Positions 24,864-32,295 of a stretch of 38,550 nt of DNA are shown piece after piece. The notes beneath the pieces were generated by a model. That model saw nothing but the letters and a program-made list of their open reading frames with translations. It did not search any database and was not told the DNA's origin. Made by a program: the position numbers and the translations under genes. The stretch lies in the NCBI GenBank assembly GCA_002168225.1, contig NHBH01000008.1, forward strand, positions 1 to 38,550, written 5' to 3'. Each line of letters starts with the position of its first letter. The first letter of the stretch is position 1. Origin of the DNA: Micavibrio sp. TMED2 (GTDB taxonomy: Bacteria > Pseudomonadota > Alphaproteobacteria > TMED2).

Positions 24864-25439
24864 ATGCTGATCGGTTACGCCCGTGTCTCAACCCAGGACC
24901 AGAAGCCCGAGCTTCAGCTTGATGCGCTGACCGCTACTGGCTGTGAGAAGGTGTTCGAGGAGAAGGCCTCCGGTGCACAGCGCGATCGGCCCCAGCTGCA
25001 GGCGGCGCTGGACTACATGCGCGATGGCGACACGCTGGTGGTCTGGAAGCTGGACCGCCTGGCGCGCTCGATCAAACAGTTGATCGAGACCGTCGAGATG
25101 CTTGAGGGCAGGGGGATCGGATTCCGCTCGATCACCGAGGCAATCGACACCACCACCTCCGGCGGACGTCTCGTCTTTCACATCTTTGCAGCCTTGGCCG
25201 AGTTCGAACGATCGATCATCCGGGAGCGCACCATGGCCGGTCTGGCATCGGCCCGCGCGCGTGGACGGCTGGGCGGACGACCGGCAGCCTTGTCCAATGA
25301 GGATCTGGCACATGCACGGGCCTTGCTGGCCGATCCGGAGATCACGGTGCATCAGGTTGCGAAGCGGCTTGGCGTGGCGCCGTCCACGCTCTACCGGCAT
25401 CTGCCGGGCGGGCGCAGCCAGGTTGCAGGAGACCCGTGA
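24864..25439 (+). CDS. serine recombinase (resolvase/invertase family)
   Basis: The 191-aa product starts MLIGYARVSTQDQ with catalytic Ser9 and has VWKLDRLARS, the FHIFAALAEFERSIIRERT helix and a C-terminal helix-turn-helix (ITVHQVAKRLGVAPSTLYRH). It is a complete small serine resolvase as found in Tn3-family elements and plasmids. ATG 24864 is the conserved start; the longer frame to 24837 lacks support. It lies outside the neighbouring Tn3 tnpA's apparent left end (about 26257), so it may be a plasmid multimer or independent resolvase. It overlaps the WGR gene by 1 nt. Confidence 0.88.
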   Translation: MLIGYARVSTQDQKPELQLDALTATGCEKVFEEKASGAQRDRPQLQAALDYMRDGDTLVVWKLDRLARSIKQLIETVEMLEGRGIGFRSITEAIDTTTSGGRLVFHIFAALAEFERSIIRERTMAGLASARARGRLGGRPAALSNEDLAHARALLADPEITVHQVAKRLGVAPSTLYRHLPGGRSQVAGDP

Positions 25440-25672
25440 TGCTGTTCGCCTGTTCCCTTGAAGCCCGATTGCCGACAGCGAACCTCGCGCGGGCCTATCG
25501 TATCGTCGTCTCGGAAGACCTATTCGGGCAATACACGGTCGATGTCACCTTCGGGCGGATCGGGACCAATGGCACTGCGAAGCGGTACACGGTCACCGAG
25601 ATCGCGGCGGTGCGGGCCAAGCTGCGTCAGCTGCTGAACGCCGCGCTGTCTGGGCGTAGCCCTGCGAGGTAG
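25439..25672 (+). CDS. small WGR-domain protein
   Basis: The 77-aa product contains a WGR-type segment: AYRIVVSEDLFGQYTVDVTF followed by GRIGTNGTAKRYTV, with Trp replaced by Phe in FGRIG. WGR domains occur in PARPs and in prokaryotic DNA-associated proteins. AGGAG (25427-25431) precedes the ATG by 7 nt, and the ATG shares a base with the resolvase stop, so the genes are coupled. The biochemical role is unknown; association with recombinases suggests DNA transactions. Confidence 0.7.
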   Translation: MLFACSLEARLPTANLARAYRIVVSEDLFGQYTVDVTFGRIGTNGTAKRYTVTEIAAVRAKLRQLLNAALSGRSPAR

Positions 25673-25740
25673 CAGCCGTGGCATGAGCCGGGAGAGTACG
25701 TCCCGGCCCAATAATGATTGACAGACAAGCGCCCAAAAAG

Positions 25741-25768
25741 AGAAAGCCCCGCGTCTGCGGGGCTTTCT
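25741..25768. terminator. bidirectional intrinsic terminator
   Basis: AGAAAGCCCCGC (25741-25752), loop GTCT, GCGGGGCTTTCT (25757-25768) form a perfect 12-bp stem flanked by A- and T-rich arms. It lies between the rightward resolvase-WGR unit and the convergent gene at 25808-26149, so it probably ends both. Confidence 0.85.
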
Positions 25769-25807
25769 AAGAATGCAACCAGTTCCCAAAACCGACTGAG
25801 GCCGATC

Positions 25808-26149
25808 TTATTTATGCGGTTTGGCATTTTGCGATGCGCTGTAAGCACCGGCTCTGTGGCTTCGCATATAATTACCAAATTCCGCTAACCCTGTAGCTTC
25901 AGGTTCAGGTTTCGCGTTCCCTCTGATAGCCCAGCCGCCTTCAGTGCGGATCACTCGACCCCGCCCATCTAAAAAAGTAACCTTCTTTTTGTTTATATCC
26001 ATAATTCTCCCCTTTGATACGAATATACCAAATCTGCTTCTTAATGTATCCCCATCGATGATATAGACTTCAGCGACCGCAATAGGCTTCTGGATAAAAC
26101 AGAACAGCGGCCTCAACAGGGCAAAGGCAAGCACCTTTGTAAAATCCAT
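25808..26149 (-). CDS. hypothetical protein with N-terminal hydrophobic segment
   Basis: The 113-aa product begins MDFTKVLAFALLRPLFCFIQ, a possible signal or membrane segment. A beta-rich middle follows (VYIIDGDTLRSRFGIFVSKG, then VTFLDGRGRVIRTEGGWAIRGN), with a polar tail. The VYIIDGDTL block is faintly like the start of a nuclease- or SH3-type barrel, but no family is recognised. GAGGGA lies about 8 nt upstream of the ATG. It converges on the terminator at 25741-25768. Confidence 0.55.
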   Translation of the reverse strand: MDFTKVLAFALLRPLFCFIQKPIAVAEVYIIDGDTLRSRFGIFVSKGRIMDINKKKVTFLDGRGRVIRTEGGWAIRGNAKPEPEATGLAEFGNYMRSHRAGAYSASQNAKPHK

Positions 26150-26256
26150 CACCAAATTCCCTCAGCACTTTCCATAAGATAAGTTATCAAGATTTTGTTC
26201 TGCATCCTTTAAACATGGTTTTTCGGAGCATTTTTAAAAATCGTTATTTCGGTTAT

Positions 26257-26295
26257 GGGGGTCACTGCATAAAAGTGACAGTATTGTCCGGCTCG
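26257..26295 (+). repeat. candidate left inverted repeat of the first Tn3-family element
   Basis: A GGGGGTCACTGC... stretch begins at 26257, 57 nt beyond the end of the leftward tnpA and oriented inward, as Tn3-family terminal repeats are. It also contains its own inverted repeat (GTCACT/AGTGAC). I could not find the matching right-hand repeat between 29279 and 29733, so the element seems to have lost that end. Confidence 0.4.
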
Positions 26296-26313
26296 TGCGA
26301 ACGAACGGAGAAC

Positions 26314-29278
26314 TTATGCGGCGTCCTGTAAATCTTGTTTCCGAAGTGGCCTGAGGCGATCTGGGCTGAGTGGTGGGTTCATGTTCCACAGGTAGTCGCC
26401 AGTCAATCCGACATGGGCCCAGCCAAGCGGCGCGATGTGTTTGATGATTTCATTTGGGACGACGACGCCGTTTTTCTTCAGATCACGGATTGAGGCTTCC
26501 AGATATTTGGTGTTCCACAGGATGATTGCGGCAACCAGGAAGTTGAGGCCCGACGCCTTGTGGATCTGATGCTCGTAGCTGCGATCGCGCATTTCACCGA
26601 GTTGGTTGAAGAAGACCCCGCGAGCAAGAGCGTTTCGAGCTTCCCCTCTGGCCAGACTTGCGCTGGTTCTTTTCCGCAATTCCAGGCTGCGCATCCATTC
26701 CAGTGCAAAGAGGGTCCGCTCCAATCGCCGCAATTCGCGCAAGGCAATTGCGAGTCCGTTTTGCCTGGGATATGCGGACAAGCTTTTCAAGATCGCCGAA
26801 GCGGTGGTGGTTCCGGCCTTGATGGAGGTCGCGAGCCTGAGGAATTCGGGCCAGTTGTCAACAATGTGACCTGCTTTGATGGAACGGTGTCATGATGGCC
26901 GGGGGTTCCATGCCGGGCAGGAGATACAATTTGCGATTCTTGAAGTTTCGCAAGCGTGGCGCGAAGCGGAACCCCAAGAGGTAGCACAGGGCAAAGACGT
27001 GATCCGTCGCGCCGCCAGTATCCACATGATGCTCCTCGATTGCGACGCCTGATTGGTGGCGAAGCAGACCATCCAATACGAAAGGCGCTTCGCTTTCGGT
27101 GGCGGTGATGACCGTCGAGTGGAACGGGCTGAACTGATCGGAGATATGGGTGTAGAACTTGAGACCCGGGGTGCGCCCGTATTTTGCGTTGATATCTGCA
27201 GAGGCCTCACCGCGGCCACCGGCCCGGAAGAACTGCCCATCTGAGGATGACGTCACGCCATCCCCCCAGAGTTTGGCCAGCGGGAGCTCGCGTTGCATGT
27301 CGACCAGACTGGCCAAGGCCTCCGCATATGTTTCCTCGCGCAAATGCCAGTCGTGCGCCCACGCGATCTGCCGAGCGGACAGATTATGGGTTGCAGCGGC
27401 CATACGGGACACACTCAGATTGACCCCATCGGCCAGGACATCGGCGAACAGCGCCTTTTGATCTTCCGCCGGTCTGCCGGAGCGATAATGGGTGAAGCAC
27501 TTCGCAAATCCGGTCCAGGCGTTCACCTCAATCAGCAGGTCGGGGATCTTGATTTGTGGCAATTGCCCATAAACCAGTCGGCTCATGGTAGTGGCGGCGT
27601 CGGGTGTTTCGTCCTTGACCGGGGTGATGCTCAAATTCCCATCACGAATGGCGACATCCGGCAGCGTTCCCGCTTCGGCCCGAGCCGCGACAATGGCCAT
27701 GGCCTCCTCGATCTGCTGTTGCCGCTCTGCGAGATAGGTTTCTGCATCCGCCGCGGCGGCGATCGGCAACGATCCCTCGGTACGCAAGATCTCGAAGGTG
27801 GCCTTGGGGATGAGCCGATCATCGAAGTTACGGCGCTGCCGGCTTCCTTCGACCCAGACATCCCCTGCCCGAAGCCGATCGCGCAATTCGAAGTAGACGC
27901 AGAGCTCGTATGCGCGCCGGTTGACCTCCCCCGGTGCCGGAAAGACAAATGGCCGCCACACCTTTCGAATGAACCCGGTCGGCGGGTTGTCCGGCAGGCT
28001 GCGCTTGTTCGCCTCATACATAACGCGCAAAAGATCCACCGCGCGCAGGAGGCTGGCAGCGCTGGCCGCCCCTTTGAAGCTGAAACCTCTTAATATCATG
28101 GGCGCAAACTGGCGAGCGGTCTGATATTTTCCGATGAGCTCCGAGTATTTATCGGGCTTCCCGTCTCCCAGGGCGGTTTCAATTGCGGCTGTCGCACTCT
28201 CGATCTCATCCCAATTGGCCGTGTCCAGCATTCCGTTGAGATCGCCGGTTTGCAGGCGCGCCGTCAGTGCCTCACGGCAGAAGGCTTTGAGAGACTGCAA
28301 GGGGCGGATGATGTCCATCAGGAGCTGGGACGCCTTGTCAGAGCTTTGTTGTTCCGCCTTTCGAAAGCTGCGGCCCAGCAATTTATCGAACATATCCAGT
28401 GCAAGGTCGGTGAGCTGTTCTTCCAGCCGCAAACAGGCGGCCGACAAAACCGCCCATAGCCGGGGCAAGGTCATACGCCGCAGGTTTTGCACCGTGATCC
28501 GCAAGCCTTCCCCGGCCAGACCATCGAGCGCCGATGTCGAGATGTTCTGACGCAAACTGGTGGGTAGACCAATTGCTCGAACCACCATCAGGCGCTCCAG
28601 TACGGCCTTGATGGATTTGGCGGACGCCGATTTGGGCGCCGCTTTCAACCAGCTGAGCGTCGACACCTCGCCCGTTTCAGGTGGCGCAATCAATGCACGC
28701 AGGGCGTCGTGGTGATCCGGCTGCAGGTCCCGGGTCAGAGCGGAAATCCTGACATTTTCCGCACGCCGGATCGCGTGCCTGACAATCAGTTCAACGGTAC
28801 GTCGCGCCGGGACCAGGATACGCCGGCGCCTCAGTTCTTCAATCAACGAGATCGCCAAAGGCTCGGCCCGCGGGTCTTCTCCGGCAGATGGTGTCAGCCA
28901 ATGAACAAGTTCCCGCACGAGGGATATTGTGAAGGCCTGATATCCGAACCGGACCGTGATTTGCGCGATATGTTCGCGTCGCGTCTGCGGGCACCGATCA
29001 TAGACCGCCAGATCGGAAGCGCTGGCATCAACCTGATCTGCAAGAAAGGCCAGCATCACGTCGTTGGGTTGTTCTCCAACCTCACGAACCCGTCCGGGAT
29101 GGCGCATGTAAGTCAATGATACGGCATAGCCCAGACGGGCGGCAGCGGTTCGTTTTCTGGCGACCGCCTCGATCTCATCCGGCGTGAGCGTACAGTACAT
29201 TGCAACCTCTCGATCCTCCGAGGGCGGCGCCATCAATCGAGACCAAAAACTTGCCGTCAATATTTGTCGCCGTGCCAT
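26314..29278 (-). pseudogene. tnpA: Tn3-family transposase tnpA with a frameshift
   Basis: The frame from 29278 encodes 806 residues of a Tn3-family transposase (start MARRQILTASFWSRL, later GVTSSSDGQFF, YTHISDQFSPF and SEAPFVLDGLLRHQS). At about 26881-26882 one extra base shifts the frame. The continuation resumes in frame as IKAGHIVDNWPEFLRLATSI and runs through KSLSAYPRQNGLAIALRELR to a stop at 26314, giving about 988 residues in total, the normal length. A start with AAGGG 6 nt upstream of 29278 is present. Apart from this lesion the protein looks intact, so the mutation is recent, or a base-call error is possible. No passenger genes are evident inside. Confidence 0.88.
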
Positions 29279-29466
29279 GAAATACCCTTCTCACATGCAT
29301 GTCCGTGAAACGCTGTATTTCAAGAGGGACGCGACACTCGGGGCCGGTAATCACCCTCAGCGCGAAGCTTCGCATAGTGTAGCATCTCGCGGATTGGCAT
29401 TCCGGTCGTTTTTCGGAGACGGGGGGATTGCCCTCGGCCGACAACCAGGTTGTAGGGAACGGACAG

Positions 29467-29733
29467 CTAGAGAGGCCCCGACCGCACTCTCGCTGTATGC
29501 TGCGCCAATATCGAAACCAGATTGTGGACGCTTTCGTGCAATTTCTCGATTCCCTCCGGCTGGTAGCCATTGGAAATCGTTCCAGGCACATGCGCAGCCT
29601 TTTCGCGCATGGCCTTGCTCGGTCAGGCCGATCAGGACCCGCCTCTCGTCGCTGGGATCGCGCGTGCGGGTTACGATGCCGGATGCCTCCATTCGTTTCA
29701 GAAGGGGCGCCAAGGTTCCACTGTCGAGATAGA
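29467..29733 (-). pseudogene. ohrR/MarR-family regulator remnant
   Basis: Read leftward from the transposon end, the sequence encodes [19 protein letters not shown], then [20 protein letters not shown], the recognition helix and wing of an OhrR-type MarR regulator. After QGH the frame breaks; another frame continues [20 protein letters not shown] and [19 protein letters not shown] to a stop at 29467. The loss of five bases (one copy of GCCAT) would explain the break. The N-terminal half is missing, replaced by the terminal repeat of the second Tn3-family element. Functional OhrR senses organic peroxides; this copy cannot. Confidence 0.72.
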
Positions 29734-29770
29734 GGGGTCTGGTCCGGTAGGGGCAGGATAGTACGTTAAG
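29734..29770 (+). repeat. left terminal inverted repeat (37 bp)
   Basis: This repeat matches the right repeat except for one substitution and the loss of one G from a G-run. It begins GGGGTCTGGTCCGG and ends GTACGTTAAG, a typical Tn3-family 38-bp end. Confidence 0.9.
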
Positions 29771-29795
29771 CACTCATCAGTGACGATTTCAGCTT

Positions 29796-30476
29796 CTAGA
29801 GTTGGAATGTAGCGTCAAACTCTCTCTGTCCTGCCTTCGTGAAACGCACAATCCGGTTTTCTGGAATACGTTTTGCCCAGCTCAGGTTTTCCATCTGAGT
29901 GAGCAGCGCACGACCAAGGCTACCTGCAAGGTGTGATCGGCGCTCACTCCAATCCAGGCACTCCCGGCAAAGGGGAGATTTCTTCGCCGTGAGCGCATTC
30001 AGATCAATTCCAAAATCGCGGACAAAGCTCGCTCCCGTTTTCGTCAAAGTAAGGCCATCAGCGCTGATGTCGAGGAAACCCTGGCGCAGAAAGCTGTCAT
30101 ACATCTGTATGCCCATATGGCCTGCGAGGTGGTTGTAGCACACGCGCGCCTTCCGAAGTTCTTCATCACGTGGCCCTGTTCGGGTGCGCAAATGTCCTGA
30201 TCCGGCAGCCAGCCCCATCAGGGCTTCGAGAACATAGGCCACCTCATCATCCGCTAGAGAAAAGTATTTATGGCGTCCTTGTTTGCGCGGCATCAGCAGG
30301 CCGCCTTCGTCTAGCTTTGCCAGATGCGAGCTGGCGGTTTGTAGGGTAATGCCCGCTTCCTGAGACAATTCTGTTGCCGTCAGGGCTTTACCGCTCATCA
30401 ACGCTGTCAGCATGTTCGCACGGGCGGGATCACCGATCAGCGCGGCGATGCGGGCTATATCTGGGCCATCTTTCAT
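29796..30476 (-). CDS. ArsR-family transcriptional regulator
   Basis: The 226-aa protein starts with an ArsR winged helix (IARIAALIGDPARANMLTAL, then SGKALTATELSQEAGITLQT and ASSHLAKLDEGGLLMPRKQG), followed by RHKYFSLADDEVAYVLEAL and a C-terminal domain of unknown ligand with cysteines (CYNHLAGH, CRECLDW). The CYNHLAGHMG segment is typical of larger ArsR regulators adjacent to drug or small-molecule exporters. It is divergent from the NIPSNAP-ABM-LysE operon, with an inverted repeat just upstream of its start, so it probably represses that operon and itself. Confidence 0.85.
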   Translation of the reverse strand: MKDGPDIARIAALIGDPARANMLTALMSGKALTATELSQEAGITLQTASSHLAKLDEGGLLMPRKQGRHKYFSLADDEVAYVLEALMGLAAGSGHLRTRTGPRDEELRKARVCYNHLAGHMGIQMYDSFLRQGFLDISADGLTLTKTGASFVRDFGIDLNALTAKKSPLCRECLDWSERRSHLAGSLGRALLTQMENLSWAKRIPENRIVRFTKAGQREFDATFQL

Positions 30477-30478
30477 AG

Positions 30479-30533
30479 TTCGACCGTAGTCGAAGCATTT
30501 CAGACAGGCAATGCGTTAGATTTGAGGCAAATC
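30479..30533. promoter_or_regulatory. ArsR operator candidates in the divergent intergenic region
   Basis: Two inverted repeats lie between the arsR-type gene and the monooxygenase operon: TTCGAC-CGTA-GTCGAA (30479-30494) and GATTTG-AGG-CAAATC (30519-30533). The first abuts the regulator start, the second precedes the rightward start by 16 nt. Either could be the regulator's binding site. Confidence 0.5.
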
Positions 30534-30549
30534 ATAAATGAGGACCACC

Positions 30550-30873
30550 ATGCTGACCTGTGTCATCCGTTATCACATTGATCCAACGAAAAAAGAGCAG
30601 TTTGAACAATATGCCCGCAACTGGGGCCAAGCTATCCCGGGGTGTGGCGCAGATCTGGTTGGGTATTACGCACCGCACGAAGGGTCGAGCACGCTGGCTT
30701 ATGGGATCTACAACATCCCATCACTGGCCGAATACGAAGCCTACCGCACACGGTTAGCAGATGATCCACTTGGCAAGGAAAACTATGAATTTGCTCAGAA
30801 AGAGAAATTTCTGCTGCGCGAAGACAGGACGTTTCTTAAATTGGCGTCTGCCCCGCATGGGGCGCAGAAATGA
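30550..30873 (+). CDS. NIPSNAP-family protein
   Basis: The 107-aa product (MLTCVIRYHIDPTKKEQFEQ, then YARNWGQAIPGCGADLVGYY and LADDPLGKENYEFAQKEKF) is a ferredoxin-like alpha-beta dimer of the NIPSNAP type. The ATG at 30550 is preferred because GAGG lies about 6 nt upstream; ATG 30538 would add four residues. It overlaps the next gene by ATGA. NIPSNAP/ABM pairs often act on quinone-like or aromatic compounds; the substrate is unknown. Confidence 0.8.
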   Translation: MLTCVIRYHIDPTKKEQFEQYARNWGQAIPGCGADLVGYYAPHEGSSTLAYGIYNIPSLAEYEAYRTRLADDPLGKENYEFAQKEKFLLREDRTFLKLASAPHGAQK

Positions 30874-31232
30874 TCGCCGTCATATTCGAAGTGGAACCAG
30901 CACCAGGACAGCGGCAAAGGTATCTTGATATTGCGGCTGAGCTGCGCCCGCTTCTGGACGAAATCGACGGCTTTATCTCTATCGAACGGTTCCAGTCCCT
31001 GACCCATGCAGGGCGCATTTTATCGCTGTCCTTTTGGCGCGACGAGGAGGCGATTGCCGAGTGGCGAAGGCTGGAACAGCATCGCTTTGCACAATCAGAG
31101 GGGCGCTCAGGGGTGTTTCAGAACTATCGACTGCGGGTGGCTAAAGTTGCGCGTGACTACGGCCTTTTAGAGCGCGATCAGGCTCCTACGGATTCCGTTC
31201 AGCATCATACTATTGAAAGGGTGGCAAAATGA
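30870..31232 (+). CDS. antibiotic biosynthesis monooxygenase (ABM)-family protein
   Basis: The 120-aa product is a ferredoxin-like ABM domain: MIAVIFEVEPAPGQRQRYLD, then IDGFISIERFQSLTHAGRIL and SFWRDEEAIAEWRRLEQHR. This is the pattern of small cofactor-independent monooxygenases and heme- or quinol-binding relatives. It overlaps both neighbours (ATGA at the NIPSNAP stop; its own stop overlaps the LysE start), so the three genes form one operon. A detoxification or efflux-linked role is likely from context. Confidence 0.82.
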   Translation: MIAVIFEVEPAPGQRQRYLDIAAELRPLLDEIDGFISIERFQSLTHAGRILSLSFWRDEEAIAEWRRLEQHRFAQSEGRSGVFQNYRLRVAKVARDYGLLERDQAPTDSVQHHTIERVAK

Positions 31233-31867
31233 ATGAAGCCATGTTCACGATCTTTGCGGCCTGGGCCGCACTCGCCGCCGCCGCAATTTCTCCCGGTCCC
31301 AATATGGTCGCCGTTGCCTCACGCGGTCTTGGTTCGGGGAGAGGGTCGGCCTTGCTGGTTGCCTTTGGCATCGCGCTTGGAGGGTTTGGCTGGGCGATGC
31401 TGACCGCATTGGGATTTGGAACTCTGTTCGAAAAGTTTCCTGTATTAATTAGAGTTCTAGGAGTGGTTGGTGGACTGTATCTGGGCTGGCTTGGCTACAA
31501 GGGATGGCGTGCGGCTGTAACAGGCGCTCCCGGTGAAATTACCCCTCAGAAAGGGGAAGGCACTTGGCGAGATGTTCGGTACGGGCTTGTGGTAACAGCG
31601 ACAAATCCAAAAGTTGCCCTGCTATGGGCATCACTTTCCACTTTCGTCGGCAGTCAAACGACTTCCTTGCCATTGCTGATTTTGTTCGCCTGTGGTTCAT
31701 CGGTCATCCTCTTCGCAATTTACGGCGGATATGGGCTGCTGTTTTCCGTGAGCGGCATCAGGCAACTGTATGCGCGTTTCCAGAAAGCCAGCGAAGCCGT
31801 ATTTGGCACAATATTCGGCATGATTGGCATTGGGATGATCTTGCGCTCTGTCAGGGGAAGTTTGTGA
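31229..31867 (+). CDS. LysE-family exporter
   Basis: The 212-aa membrane protein has about six hydrophobic segments and the family signature AAAISPGPNMVAVASRGLGS near the N-terminus, then LGWLGYKGWRA and VTATNPKVALLW. LysE/RhtB proteins export amino acids or small hydrophilic compounds. As the last gene of the operon with NIPSNAP and ABM proteins under a divergent ArsR regulator, it probably exports a toxic small molecule or its modified product. Confidence 0.88.
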   Translation: MNEAMFTIFAAWAALAAAAISPGPNMVAVASRGLGSGRGSALLVAFGIALGGFGWAMLTALGFGTLFEKFPVLIRVLGVVGGLYLGWLGYKGWRAAVTGAPGEITPQKGEGTWRDVRYGLVVTATNPKVALLWASLSTFVGSQTTSLPLLILFACGSSVILFAIYGGYGLLFSVSGIRQLYARFQKASEAVFGTIFGMIGIGMILRSVRGSL

Positions 31868-31893
31868 TGCCGCGATGAACGGTCGGACATGCA

Positions 31894-32290
31894 CTAAGTT
31901 TGGTTTCTATTCAGAGTTCTGTAAACGGTTGGCCGTGACACGGAGAATACTTCAGCCAGATCGCTGATGGAGTAATCCCCGGTTGCGTGCATGCGGCAAA
32001 GTTCGCGCTGTTGCTTCTCAGATAGCTTGGGTTGTTTGCCGCGCAGTTTACCTTTGGCGCGCGCGATAGCCATGCCTTCACGAGTCCGCATGCGGATCAG
32101 ATCGGCCTCGAACTCGGCAAAGGTGGCCAGGATATTGAAGAACATTTTGCCCATCGGATCGGACGGATCATAGACGGACGCACCGAGAGCCAGCTTCACT
32201 CCTTTGTTCTGGAGCTGGTCGGCTATGGCACGGGCATCTGGCACAGATCGGGCCAACCGGTCGAGCTTGGGTACGAGATGTTCTCGGGTC
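31894..32290 (-). pseudogene. tnpR: Tn3-family resolvase tnpR, 5'-truncated
   Basis: The C-terminal two thirds of a serine resolvase are present: EHLVPKLDRLARSVPDARAI, then GVKLALGASVYDPSDPMGKM, TFAEFEADLIRMRTREGMAI, and the C-terminal helix-turn-helix YSISDLAEVFSVSRPTVYRT. The N-terminal catalytic part (the expected YARVST with the active serine) is missing. At about 32285-32296 the sequence runs into the truncated tnpA on the other strand, so a deletion removed both 5' ends. Confidence 0.82.
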
Positions 32291-32295
32291 AAGGC

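Noticed and set aside
24864..29278. Resolvase, WGR gene and first tnpA as one Tn3 transposon
   Set aside because: The apparent left terminal repeat (26257-26295) lies between the resolvase and tnpA, placing the resolvase outside, and a bidirectional terminator plus a convergent gene separates them.
32032..32290. N-terminal extension of the second tnpA frame
   Set aside because: This part reads the opposite strand of the truncated tnpR and has no similarity to Tn3 transposase N-termini.
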